64,000 nucleotides of DNA from Protonemura montana (GCA_947568835.1 OX387605.1:27057269-27121268); one strand, 5' to 3'. Shown: positions 10,347 to 21,866, counted from the stretch's first letter. The notes: generated by a model from the letters alone, not told the origin. Numbers and translations are program-made.

Positions 10347-10972
10347 TGTTATTATTATTTGTGGTGTTTAACGACGCACTGTTTTGACAACTGGCCCTGC
10401 GGCACTGGTCTAATGGCGTCGGTGAATGAGTGGATGATGATGAGGATGATGATGAACCTAACCTAGCCTAGAAGGGAGGAGGGGAAACCCGGTGCCGGCA
10501 CGTAGCCTACTCCTGTCGAAGAGCACCAAGGGGACCACCGGCTTAACGTCCCTTCCGAAGGACGGTACAACTCGAACAGCAGGATTCCTCCACAAATCCA
10601 TGCTGTCGAGAGGTTGATAAGCAAGGCGAGTGAAGTTGCTGTACTAACTTTCATCCCTCCAACCTCTCTCCCGAACAGAACTGGTCATGTGTATGATGGT
10701 CACCCATCCAATACCTGACCCAGCGCAATGTTGCTTAACTTTCATTCCTCCAACCTCTCTCCCGAACAGAACTGGTCATGTGTATGATGGCCACCCATCA
10801 AATACCTGACTCAGCGCAGTGTTGCTTAACTTTCATCCCTCCAACCTCTTTCCCGAACAGAACTGGTCGTGTGTATGATGGTCACCCATTCAATACCTGA
10901 CTCAGCGCAGTGTTGCTTAACTTTGGTGATCTAACGAGAACCGGTGTTTCCAACACGCCAAACCGTTCGGTG
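10347..10972 (-). mobile_element. 5S-rRNA-headed SINE, copy 2, best preserved full-length copy
   Basis: Read on the minus strand from about 10972: 5S-like head (GTTGGAAACACCGGTTCTC, then AAGTTAAGCAACACTGCGC and ATGGGTGACC), three 91-bp head units (10646-10920), the central domain (10455-10645) with CCGTCCTTCGGAAGGGACG, and CATTCACCGACGCCATTAG. The 3' end is AGTGCGTCGTTAAACACC followed by ACAAATAATAATAACA. That 3' end is missing from copies 1 and 3. The tail core GTTAAACACCACAAA differs at one base from the 3' tail of the LINE at 50443-56538. No protein is encoded; a 63-codon frame across the central domain is incidental. Confidence 0.8.
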
Positions 10973-11321
10973 TAGACCGTTTGGCTGTCTGCTTTCCGTC
11001 GGTCTCGGAAAGGTTCGTTGGTTTGGATTCTCATCGTTAACTCTTCGTTAGGCTTGATATGATTAAGATTTATCTGAATTGTCGCGGCCTTACGACAAAG
11101 TTGACGTCGGCTTAGCTCGGTTAAATTGACGCAGTGATGAGGAAGTCTGTCGGAAAGAGGTCACAAACATCACCTTTGCAGAAATCATTGTCGACAATTG
11201 TAACACATCTTATGTTGAATTACGCCAAGCTTTTTTTTAGGAAAAAAACAGTTTCATCAGAGCAAAATTCTACACTTTTTTTGTTTGCTTGTAATGTTCT
11301 TAAAATTTGTTTGATTAAACA
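10973..11321. other. Unassigned spacer
   Basis: No convincing gene. A frame at 11134-11427 runs into the inverted-repeat element and is rejected. Partial repetition of GTGTAGACCGTTTG occurs near 10330 and 10970, on both sides of SINE copy 2, which could be part of a target-site duplication of that SINE. Confidence 0.4.
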
Positions 11322-12587
11322 CCCTGCTGAAAAATCTTACGTAAGATCTTGTAAGATCTTACAAGATCTTGTAAGATCTTGCCAAGAACTTGCAAGATCT
11401 TGCCAAGAACTTGCCACGATTGTTTAAGATCTTGCCAAGTTCTTATAAGATTTTTAGAAAAACTATTTGAACTGGGTTTTGAATGCTAAGTAAAGGGCTA
11501 CTAAATTTCCCAACGTTTCGTAACATATACTAGTTACTTCTTCAGAGGTTTGAGCAGTCCTGACAATTTTCCAATAACAAAAGAACCACATAAAATTATA
11601 ACAATTACCAAGTTCAAGCTTCCTAAATGCATCTAAACAAAATAATCAGGGTCAATAACTTAAAAACTAATGTATTGTGTATTTGAGTACGTATATTGAG
11701 TACGTGATGGCCTGATGTACGTGATGGCCTACGTGATAAGCCTGTTTCGTTCAGTACATCACGTATTTTTGAAGGCTAGCGTTTATGAGTTTTCAAGGCT
11801 TATTCTCATTTCTGTCCAGGGCTGGGCCAAAAATTAAGACCATCACAGATCGAAAGCCCATCACGTACTCTATCATCTGTGAAAATTTCAAGGGAGAACC
11901 CCCCCTTCATTTTCTCGCAAAAAAATGATAACCAAAATTTTGTAAAAGTTAGCCTTTTTTGTCCAGGGCTGGGCCAAAAATTAAGACCATCACGAATCGA
12001 AAGCCCATCACGAACTCTATCATCTGTGAAATTTTTAAGGGAGTACCCCCACTTCATTTTCTCGCAAATAATTGATAACAAAATTTTGGTTAAAGTTAGC
12101 CTTTTTTTGTCCAGGGCTGACCCAAAATTTAAGACCATCACTGATCGAAAGCCCATCACGTACTCTATCATCTGTAAAAATTTCAAGGGAGTACCCCCTC
12201 TTCATTTTCTCGCAAAAAATTGATAACCAAAATTTTGTAAAAGTTAGCCTTTTTTTGTCCTGGGCTGGGCCAAAAGTTAAGACCATCACAGATCAAAAGC
12301 CCATCACGTACTCATTCATCTGTGAAAATTTCAAGGGAGTACCCCCACTTCATTTTCTCGCAAATAATTGATAACAAAATTTTGGTTGAGATTAGCCTTT
12401 TTTTGTCCAGAGCTGGGCCAAAAATTTAGACCATTACAGATCGAAATCCTATCACGTGTTCTATTATCTGTGAAAAATTTAATGTTGTCTTTATTTGCTT
12501 TCATGCGTTAAGACCATCACAAATTGCCAAGAAATTGGCAAGATCTTGCAAGATCTTGCAAGATCTTGCTAAGAATTTTCAGCAGGG
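11322..12587. mobile_element. Non-autonomous DNA transposon with CCCTGCTGAAAA terminal inverted repeats
   Basis: The left end begins CCCTGCTGAAAAATCTTA at 11322 and the right end, reverse-complemented from 12587, begins CCCTGCTGAAAATTCTTA. Both ends continue into stacked palindromic AAGATCTTGCAAGATCTT motifs, so the terminal structure extends about 100 bp. The centre holds five 148-bp tandem units. No transposase is present. Target-site duplication was not clear, so the superfamily is open. Confidence 0.75.
11814..12490. repeat. 148-bp tandem array inside the inverted-repeat element (about 4.5 units)
   Basis: Units start at 11814, 11961, 12109, 12257 and 12405, each beginning near GTCCAGGGCTGGGCC and carrying GACCATCACAGATCGAAAGC and CATCACGTACTCTATCATC. 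Divergence between units is low to moderate and highest in the last one. Long frames on both strands (for example 11806-12289) are repeat artefacts. Confidence 0.85.
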
Positions 12588-12689
12588 CAGACAGGTCAGT
12601 GTTAAAAAGACATTTCAAAATACAATATAATACTTAAAAATACATATGGAGATACATAGGATACCCACATAGGTATGACTTAGCTACCA

Positions 12690-14115
12690 AGTCACCGAAG
12701 TTAAACAACACTGCGCTGAATCAGGTATTGGATGGGTGACCATCATACACATGACCAGTTCTGTTCAGGAGAGAGGTTGGAGGGATGAAAGTTAAGCAAC
12801 ACTGCGCTGGGTCAGGTATTGGATGGGTGATCATCGTACACATGACCAGTTCTGTTAGGAGAGAGGTTGGAGGGATGAAAGTTAAGCAACACTGCGCTGG
12901 GTCAGGTTTTGGATGTGTGACCATTATACACATGACCAGTTCTGTTCGGGAGAGAGGTTGGAGGGATGAAAGTTAAGCAACACTGCGCTGTGTCAGGTAT
13001 TGGATGGGTGACCATCATACACATGACCAGTTCTGTTCGGGAGAGAGGTTGGAGGGATGAAAGTTAAGCAACACTGCGCTGGGTCAGGTATTGGATGGGT
13101 GACCATCATACACATGACCACTTCTGTTCGGGAGAGAGGTTGGAGGGATGAAAGTTAAGCAACACTGCGCTGGGTCAGGTATTGGATGGGTGACCATCAT
13201 ACACATGACCAGTTCTGTTCGGGAGAGAGGTTGGAGGGATGAAAGTTAAGCAACACTGCGCTGGGTCAGGTATTGCATGGGTGACCATCATACACTTGAC
13301 CAGTTCTGTTCGGGAGAGAGGTTAGAGGGTTGAAAGTTAAGTAACACTGCGCTGGGTCAGGTATTGGATGGGTGACCATCATACACATGACCAGTTCTGT
13401 TCGGGAGAGAGGTTGGAGGGATGAAAGTTAAGCAACACTGCGCTGGGTCAGGTATTGGATGGGTGACCATCATACACATGACCAGTTCTGTTCGGGAGAG
13501 AGGTTAGATGCATGAAAGTTAAGCAACACTGCGCTGGGTCAGGTATTGGATGGGTGACCATACACATGACCAGTTCTGTTCGGGAGAGACGTTGGAGGGA
13601 TGAAAGTTAAGCAACACTGCGCTGGGTCGGGTATTGAATGGTTGCCTATCATACACATGACCAGTTCTGTTCGGGAGAGAGGTTGGAGGGATGAAAGTTA
13701 GTACAGCAACTTCACTCGCCTTGCTTATCAACCTCTCGACAGCATGGATTTGTGGAGGAATCCTGTTGTTCGCGTTGTACCGTCCTTCGGAAGGGACGTT
13801 AAGCCGGTGGTCCCCTTGGTGCTCTTCGACAGGAGTAGGCTACGAGCCGGCACCGGGTTTCACCTCCTCCCTTCTAGGCTAGGTTAGGTTCATCATCATC
13901 CACTCATTCACCGACGCCATTAGACCAGTGCCACATAGACAGATGTCAAAACAGTGCAAGTCAATCAACATGAACAGCTTGAATTCAATTTCCTGGAATA
14001 CATTTGTTAACCTCTGATTAGCAAAGAAGCCTGCATTTCTTGGTGTTATTATAATATTACATTTAAAAGCCCGTGCACTCGAACAACCATTCAGAATATC
14101 AATCTCTGGTCTTAC
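12690..14115 (+). mobile_element. 5S-rRNA-headed SINE, copy 3, plus orientation, with duplicated flank
   Basis: The head array occupies 12700-13690 (about 11 units of 91 bp with GTTAAGCAACACTGCGCTGG and ATGGGTGACC in each). The central domain follows at 13690-13880 (CGTCCTTCGGAAGGGACGTT, then a CTTCGACAGGAGTAGGCTAC-like block), then CATTCACCGACGCCATTAG at 13905. 13925-14115 is the same flank as 4112-4300, inverted, and nearly identical by eye. The 5' end differs from the canonical head (ACTTAGCTACCAAGTCACCGAAG), so the first unit is truncated or replaced. Unit variants include a shortened one at 13550 lacking CATCA. Confidence 0.75.
12700..13690 (+). repeat. 91-bp tandem array from the 5S-like head (about 11 units)
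   Basis: Same unit as at 4560-5170 but on the opposite strand. Every unit retains the box A, intermediate element and box C segments of a type 1 RNA polymerase III promoter. The units at 12780-12900 vary most (TGATCATCGTACAC, GTGACCATTATACAC), while inner ones are nearly uniform. Confidence 0.85.
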
Positions 14116-14721
14116 AAAGTATGAGCTGAACACTAGATACTTGTCTTGCTTTAAAGGGAGGTTGACATTATCTTGCCGCGGACTCTAACGCAGCATCTTA
14201 ACTTCCTCAGACTCCTGCTGGATGGACCAACCTCAACGCAACCTTCTCGACCAATCGCAATGCGACGGGCACTACGCTTCAAGTCAAGATGGCTTATTGA
14301 AGAAAGCTTCCTGTCACTGCCACCAGGATGAGGTGTTCACAGGGGCATGCAGTCAACGGTAGGCAGTGCCAACCCAGACATTTTCAATACATTCAACTGG
14401 CTATTTATTTTTTCAATTTTTCTATTTCCTAACCAAATTCATTAATTTCATCGCAGGCTGCTTCTGCCTGCGATGAAATGCTTAGCCACTCGATATTTAG
14501 AATCAAGTTGCCTATGACTTTACTCAACAATTCAATAAAAACTATAAAATACACAAATGACTAACGGGCTCAGGATCAAACGTTTCTCATGTCAATGAAA
14601 CTTTCTTGAAGAGTGCTCAAATTCTGTGCCGGGCAAAGCGGGGTAGCGAGTTCAATAGTTTGAATGTAATGAGCATCGCACTAAACAATCGAGATTTCTC
14701 GCATATGTTTGTTAATTTGAC
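14116..14721. other. Unassigned single-copy spacer
   Basis: No protein, RNA or repeat recognised. A local inverted pair TTTCATCGCAGGCTG / CAGCCTGCGATGAAA-like sequence near 14448-14480 forms a small hairpin. Confidence 0.4.
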
Positions 14722-17700
14722 CGTTGAGTGTGCAGGTTCTAGGTAGAGACAGAACCTTAATGTTAAACCGTTGAGTGTGCAGGTTCTAGGTAGAGACAGA
14801 ACGTTAATGTTAAACCGTTGAGTGTGCAGGTTCTAGGTAGAGACAGAACGTTAATGTTAAACCGTTGAGTGTGCAGGTTCTAGGTAGAGACAGAACCTTA
14901 ATGTTAAACCGTTGAGTGTGCAGGTTCTAGGTAGAGACAGAACGTTAATGTTAAACCGTTGAGTGTGCAGGTTCTAGGTAGAGACAGAACGTTAATGTTA
15001 AACCGTTGAGTGTGCAGGTTCTAGGTAGAGACAGAACGTTAATGTTAAACCGTTGAGTGTGCAGGTTCTAGGTAGAGACAGAACCTTAATGTTAAACCGT
15101 TGAGTGTGCAGGTTCTAGGTAGAGACAGATCGTTAATGTTAAACCGTTGAGTGTGCAGGTTCTAGGTAGAGACAGAACGTTAATGTTAAACCGTTGAGTG
15201 TGCAGGTTCTAGGTAGAGACAGAACCTTAATGTTAAACCGTTGAGTGTGCAGGTTCTAGGTAGAGACAGAACGTTAATGTTAAACCGTTGAGTGTGCAGG
15301 TTCTAGGTAGAGACAGAACGTTAATGTTAAACCGTTGAGTGTGCAGGTTCTAGGTAGAGACAGAACGTTAATGTTAAACCGTTGAGTGTGAAGGTTCTAG
15401 GTAGAGGCAGAACGTTAATGTTAAACCGTTGAGTGTGCAGGTTCTAGGTAGAGACAGAACGTTAATGTTAAACCGTTGAGTGTGCAGGTTCAAGGTAGAG
15501 ACAGAACCTTAATGTTAAACCGTTGAGTGTGCAGGTTCTAGGTAGAGACAGAAAGTTAATGTTAAACCGTTGAGTGTGCAGGATCTAGGTAGAGACAGAA
15601 CCTTAATGTTAAACTGTTGAGTGTGCAGGTTCTAGGTAGGGACAGAACGTTAATGTTAAACCGTTGAGTGTGCAGGTTCTAGGTAGAGACAGAACCTTAA
15701 TGTTAAACCGTTGAGTGTGCAGGTTCTAGGTAGAGACAGAACGTTAATGTTAAACCGTTGAGTGTGCAGGTTCTAGGTAGAGACAGAACATTTAAGGTTA
15801 AACCGTTGTGTGTGCAGGTTCTAGGTAGAGACAGAACATTTAAGGTTAAACCGTTGTGTGTGCAAGTTCTAGGTAGAGACAGAACGTTAATGTTAAACCG
15901 TTGAGTGTGCAGGTTCTAGGTAGAGACAGACCATTAATATTAAACCGTTGTGTGTGCAGGTTCTAGGTAGAGACAGAACGTTAATGTTAAATCGTTGAGT
16001 GTGCAGGTTCTAGGTAGAGACAGAACGTTAATGTTAAACCGTTGAGTGTGCTGGTTCTAGGTAGAGACAGAACATTAATATTAAACCGTTGAGTGTGCAG
16101 GTTCTAGGTAGAGACAGAACGTTTATGTTAAACCCTTGAGTGTGCAGGTTCTAGGTAGAGACAGAACATTAATGTTAAACCGTTGAGTGTGCAGGCTCTA
16201 GGTAGAGACAGAACGTTAATGTTAAATCGTTGAGTGTGCAGGTTCTAGGTAGAGACAGAACGTTAATGTTAAACCGTTGAGTGTGCTGGTTCTAGGTAGA
16301 GACAGAACATTAATATTAAACCGTTGAGTGTGCTGGTTCTAGGTAGAGACAGAACGTTAATGTTAAACCGTTAAGTGTGCAGGTTCTAGGTAGAGACAGA
16401 ACATTAATGTTAAACCGTTGAGTGTGCAGGTTCTAGGTAGAGACAGAACGTTAATGTTAAACCGTTGAGTGTGCAGGTTCTAGGGAGAGACAGAACGTTA
16501 ATGTTAAACCGTTGAGTGTGCAGGTTCTAAATAAAAACACAACGTTAATGTTAAAGCGTTGAGTGTGCAGGTTCTAGGTAAAGACAGAACGTTGATGTTA
16601 AACCGTTGAGTGTGCAGGTTCTAGGTAGAGACAGAACATTTAAGGTTAAACCGTTGTGTGTGCAGGTTCTAGGTAGAGACAGAACATTAATATTAAACCG
16701 TTGGTGTATAGGTTCTAGGTAGAGACAGAACGTTAATGTTAAACCGTTGATTGTGCAGGTTCTAGGTAGAGACAGAACGTTGATGTTAAACCGTTGAGTG
16801 TGCAGGTTCTAGGTAGAGACAGAACGTTAATGTTAAATTGTTGAGTGTGCAGGTTCTTGGTAGAGACAGAACGTTAATGTTAAACCGTTGAGTGTGCAGG
16901 TTCTAGGTAGAGACAGAACGTTAATGTTAAATCGTTGAGTGTGCAGGTTCTAGGTAGAGACAGAACGTTAATGTTAAACCGTTGAGTGTGCTGGTTCTAG
17001 GTAGAGACAGAACGTTAATGTTAAACCGTTAAGTGTGCTGGTTCTAGGTAGAGACAGAACGTTAATGTTAAACCGTTGAGTGTGCAGGTTCTAGGTAGAG
17101 ACAGAACGTTAATGTTAAACCGTTGAGTGTGCAGGTTCTAGGTAGAGACAGAACGTTGATGTTAAACCGTTGAGTGTGCAGGTTCTAGGTAGAGACAGAA
17201 CGTTAATGTTAAATCGTTGAGTGTGCAGGTTCTAGGTAGAGACAGAACGTTAATGTTAAACCGTTGAGTGTGCAGGTTCTAGGTAGAGACAGAACGTTAA
17301 TGTTAAACCGTTGAGTGTGCAGGTTCTAGGTAGAGACAGAACGTTAATGTTAAACTGTTGAGTGTGCTGGTTCTAGTTAGAGACAGAACGTCAATGTTAA
17401 ACCGTTGAGTGTGCAGGCTCTAGGTAGAGACAGAACGTTAATGTTAAACCGTTGGGTGTGCAGGTTCTAGGTAGAGACAGAACGTTAATGTTAAACCGTT
17501 GAGTGTGCTGGTTCTAGGTAGAGACAGAACGTTAATGTTAAACCGTTGAGTGTGCTGGTTCTAGGTAGAGACAGAACGTTAATGTTAAACCGTTGAGTGT
17601 GCTGGTTCTAGGTAGAGACAGAACGTTAATGTTAAACCGTTGAGTGTGCAGGTTCTAGGTAGAGACAGAACGTTAATGTTAAACCGTTGAGTGTGCAGGT

Positions 17701-17907
17701 TCTAGGTAGAGACAGAACGTTAATGTTAAACCGTTGAGTGTGCAGGTTCTAGGTAGAGACAGAACGTTAATGTTAAACCGTTGAGTGTGCAGGTTCTAGG
17801 TAGAGACAGAACGTTAATGTTAAACCGTTGAGTGTGCAGGTTCTAGGTAGAGACAGAACGTTAATGTTAAACCGTTGAGTGTGCAGGTTCTAGGTAGAGA
17901 CAGAACG
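14722..17907 (+). repeat. 47-bp satellite array (about 68 units)
   Basis: The unit contains CCGTTGAGTGTGCAGG, TTCTAGGTAGAGACAGAAC and GTTAATGTTAAA and repeats every 47 bp. Units differ mainly at the segment after GACAGAAC: GTTAATG is most common, CTTAATG is frequent in the left third, and ATTTAAGG or ATTAAT occur in the middle. Right-hand units (17580-17900) are nearly identical, implying recent spread there. No frame is conserved because 47 is not a multiple of three. Confidence 0.95.
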
Positions 17908-17933
17908 TTAAGTCAGTCAAATGAGTCAAATGT

Positions 17934-17934
<1 letters not shown>

Positions 17935-17984
<50 letters not shown>

Positions 17985-18130
17985 AGACGAAGACGAAGAC
18001 CGGAAGACCGGAAGACCGGAAGACCGGAAGACCAGAAGACCGGAAGACCGGAAGACCGGAAGACCGGAAGACCGGAAGACCGGAAGACCGGAAGACCGGG
18101 AGACCGGAAGACCGGAAGACCGGAAAACGG
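17935..18130 (+). repeat. Simple repeat tract: (GAC)n, then (GAAGAC)n, then (GACCGGAA)n
   Basis: About 16 GAC triplets are followed by a few GAAGAC hexamers and about 15 GACCGGAA octamers. The octamer and hexamer are the same motifs that build the giant array at 26899-49764. Frames reading poly-Asp or DRKTGRPE repeats are artefacts. Confidence 0.9.
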
Positions 18131-19552
18131 TAGACGAGAATTAGACGAGAATTAGACGAGAATAAGTCCAGTATTAGACGAGAATATGACGAGATTTGGC
18201 GAGATTTAGACGAGATGTGGCGAGATTAAGACGAGATTTGGCGAGATTTAGTCGAGATTTGACGAGATTTAGAGGAGATTTGGCGAGATTTAGAGGAGGT
18301 TTGGCGAGATTTGGCGAGATTTGGCGAGATTTGGCGAGATTAAGACGAGATTTGGCGAGATTTGGCGAGATTTGGCGAGATTTGTCGAGATTTAGACGAG
18401 ATTTGGCGAGATTTGGCGAGTTATGGCGAGATTTGGCGAGATTTAGACGAGATGGTGAGATTTGGCGAGATTAAGACGAGATTTGGCGAGATTTGGCGAG
18501 ATTTGGCGAGATTTGGCGAGATTTGACGAGATTTAGACGAGATTTGGCGAGATTTAGACGAGATTTGGCGAGATTTGGCGAGATGAGCGAGATTTAGACG
18601 AGATTTGGCGAGATTTAGACGAGATGGCGAGATTTGGCGAGATGAGCGAGATTTAGACGAGATTTGGCGAGATTTAGACAAGATTTGGCGAGTTTCAGAC
18701 GAGATTTGGCGAGATTTGGCGAGATTTAGACGAGATTTGGTGAGATTTGGCGAGATTTAGACGAGATTTGGCGAGATTTAGACGAGATTTGGCGAGATTT
18801 GGTGAGATTTGGCGAGATTTGGCGAGATTTGACGAGATTGAGACGAGATTTGGCGAGATTTAGACGAGATTTGGCAAGATTTGGCGAGATTTAGACGAGA
18901 TTTGGCGAGATTTGGCGAGATTTAGACGAGATTCGGTAAGATTTGGCGAGATTTGGCGAGATTAAGACGATATTTGGCGATATGTGGCGAGATTTAGACG
19001 AGATTTGGCGAGATTTAGACGAGATTAGGCGAGATTTGGCGAGATTTAGACGAGATTTGGCGAGATTAAGATGAGATTTAGACGAGATTTGGCGAGATTT
19101 GGCGAGATTTGACGAGATTTGGCGAGATTTGGCGAGATTTGGCGAGATTTCGACGAGATTTGGCGAGATTTGGCGAGATTTAGACGAGATTTGGCGAGAT
19201 TTAGACGAGATTTCGACGAGATTTGGCGAGATTTGGCGAGATTTCGACGAGATTTGGCGAGATTTGGCGAGATTTGGCAAGATTTGGCGAGATTTAGACG
19301 AGATTTGGTGAGATTTGGCGAGATTTGGCAGGATTTGGCGAGATTTGGCGAGATTTAGACGAGATTTGGCGAGATTTGGCGAGATTTAGACGAGATTTAG
19401 ACGAGATTTGGCAAGATTTAGACAAGATTTAGGCGAGATTTGGCGAGATTTAGACGAGATTTGGCGAGATTTAGACGAGATTTCGCGAGATTTCGCGAAA
19501 TTTAGACGAGATTAGGCGAGATTTGGCGAGATTTAGACGAGATTTGGCGAGA
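18131..19552 (+). repeat. 10/11-bp minisatellite of GGCGAGATTT and AGACGAGATTT units
   Basis: It starts as GACGAGAATTA units and changes into an irregular mix of 10-bp GGCGAGATTT and 11-bp AGACGAGATTT for about 1.4 kb. The GACGAG core is shared with the giant array. Frames reading ARFGEIWRDLDEI-type peptides on + and SPNLAKSRQISSK-type peptides on - exist in several registers and are not genes. Confidence 0.9.
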
Positions 19553-19829
19553 TCAGCTGACTGGATCCTATGCTCTATTCAGGTTATTTGAGATCAGCTG
19601 GCTAGATCCTATGCTCTATCCAGGATATTTGAGATCAGCTGACTGGATCCTATGCTCTATTCAGGTTATTTGAGATCAGCTGGCTGGATCCTATGCTCTA
19701 TCCAGGTTATTTGAGATCAGCTGGCTGGATCCTATGCTCTATTCAAGTTATTTGAGATCAGCTGACTGGATCCTATGCTCTATTCAGGTTATTTGAGATC
19801 AGCTGGCTGGATCCTATGCTCTATCCATG
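19553..19829 (+). repeat. 41-bp satellite, block A (about 7 units)
   Basis: Unit of 41 bp with GATCAGCTGACTGGATCC, TATGCTCTATTCAGG and TTATTTGA. G/A at the CTGGCTGG/CTGACTGG position and C/T at TATCCAGG/TATTCAGG vary. Each unit carries a GGATCC palindrome. It abuts the 28-bp array through CTATCCATGTGTGTTCTATC. Confidence 0.95.
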
Positions 19830-21706
19830 TGTGTTCTATCTATCTGCTGACTGTCGCGCTAGAGTGGCTAACTGCTGACTGTCTCGCTAGAGTGGCTATC
19901 TGCTGACTGTCTCGCTAGAGTGACTATCTGCTGACTGTCTCGCTAGAGTGACTATCTGCTGACTGTCTCGCTAGAGTGGCTATCTGCTGACTGTCTCGCT
20001 AGAGTGGCTATCTGCTGACTGTCTCGCTAGAGTGGCTATCTGCTGACTGTCTCGCTAGAGTGGCTATCTGCTGACTGTCTCGCTAGAGTGGCTATCTGCT
20101 GACTGTCTCGCTAGAGTGGCTATCTGCTGACTGTCTCGCTAGAGTGGCTATCTGCTGACTGTCTCGCTAGAGGGGCTATCTGCTGACTGTCTCGCTAGAG
20201 TGGCTATCTGCTGACTGTCTCGCTAGAGTGGCTATCTGCTGACTGTCTCGCTAGAGTGGCTATCTGCTGACTGTCTCGCTAGAGTGGCTATCTGCTGACT
20301 GTCTCGCTAGAGTGGCTATCTGCTGACTGTCTCGCTAGAGTGGCTATCTGCTGACTGTCTCGCTAGAGTGGCTATCTGCTGACTGTCTCGCTAGAGTGGC
20401 TATCTGCTGACTGTCTCGCTAGAGTGGCTATCTGCTGACCGTCTCGCTAGAGTGGCTATCTGCTGACTGTCTCGCTAGAGTGGCTATCTGCTGACTGTCT
20501 CGCTAGAGTGGCTATCTGCTGACTGTCTCGCTAGAGTGGCTATCTGCTGACTGTCTCGCTAGAGTGGCTATCTGCTGACTGTCTCGCTAGAGTGGCTATC
20601 TGCTGACTGTCTCGCTAGAGTGGCTATCTGCTGACTGTCTCGCTAGAGTGGCTATCTGCTGACTGTCTCGCTAGAGTGGCTATCTGCTGACTGTCTCGCT
20701 AGAGTGGCTATCTGCTGACTGTCTCGCTAGAGTGGCTATCTGCTGACTGTCTCGCTAGAGTGGCTATCTGCTGACTGTCTCGCTAGAGTGGCTATCTGCT
20801 GACTGTCTCGCTAGAGTGGCTATCTGCTGACTGTCTCGCTAGAGTGGCTATCTGCTGACTGTCTCGCTAGAGTGGCTATCTGCTGACTGTCTCGCTAGAG
20901 TGGCTATCTGCTGACTGTCTCGCTAGAGTGGCTATCTGCTGACTGTCTCGCTAGAGTGGCTATCTACTGACTGTCTCGCTAGAGTGGCTATCTGCTGACT
21001 GTCTCGCTAGAGTGGCTATCTGCTGACTGTCTCGCTAGAGTGGCTATCTGCTGACTGTCTCGCTAGAGGGGCTATCTGCTGACTGTCTCGCTAGAGTGGC
21101 TATCTACTGACTGTCTCGCTAGAGTGGCTATCTGCTGACTGTCTCGCTAGAGTGGCTATCTGCTGACTGTCTCGCTAGAGTGACTATCTGCTGACTGTCT
21201 CGCTAGAGGGGCTATCTGCTGACTGTCTCGCTAGAGTGGCTATCTGCTGACTGTCTCGCTAGAGTGGCTATCTGCTGACTGTCTCGCTAGAGTGGCTATC
21301 TGCTGACTGTCTCGCTAGAGTGGCTATCTGCTGACTGTCTCGCTAGAGTGGCTATCTGCTGACTGTCTCGCTAGAGTGGCTATCTGCTGACTGTCTCGCT
21401 AGAGTGGCTATCTGCTGACTGTCTCGCTAGAGTGGCTATCTGCTGACTGTCTCGCTAGAGTGGCTATCTGCTGACTGTCTCGCTAGAGTGGCTATCTGCT
21501 GACTGTCTCGCTAGAGTGGCTATCTGCTGACTGTCTCGCTAGAGTGGCTATCTGCTGACTGTCTCGCTAGAGTGGCTATCTGCTGACTGTCTCGCTAGAG
21601 TGGCTATCTGCTGACTGTCTCGCTAGAGTGGCTATCTGCTGACTGTCTCGCTAGAGTGGCTATCTGCTGACTGTCTCGCTAGAGTGGCTATCTGCTGACT
21701 GTCTCG
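19830..21706 (+). repeat. 28-bp satellite, block A (about 67 units)
   Basis: Unit of 28 bp: CTATCTGCTGACTGTC followed by TCGCTAGAGTGG. Very homogeneous; occasional variants are AGAGGGG, AGAGTGA and CTACTGAC. The array ends abruptly at 21706 in single-copy sequence. Confidence 0.95.
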
Positions 21707-21777
21707 CGTGCTCTTCATGTACACAATGTAAAGACTGTTTATCGATATATCACGGTTACCTTTTCCCTGAAATATGA

Positions 21778-21866
21778 CACATGACCAGTTCTGTTCAGGA
21801 GAGAGGTTGGAGGGATGAAAGTTAAGCAACACTGCGCTGGGTCAGGTATTGGATGGGTGACCATCA
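21778..21866 (+). repeat. Isolated 5S-SINE 91-bp head unit
   Basis: A single nearly intact unit (ACATGACCAGTTCTGTTC, GAGAGAGGTTGGAGGG, GTTAAGCAACACTGCGCTGG, ATGGGTGACC) lies 70 bp past the 28-bp satellite, away from any SINE body. It shows that units of the array move or are left behind independently. Confidence 0.85.

Noticed and set aside
14722..17907. CRISPR-like repeat array
   Set aside because: The repeats are directly adjacent with no unique spacers, and the sequence is eukaryotic; this is a satellite. The same holds for the 28-, 41-, 46-, 91- and 104-bp arrays.
18196..19358. ARFGEIWRDL-type repeat protein
   Set aside because: Mixed 10- and 11-bp units change the frame continually and the opposite strand is equally open.
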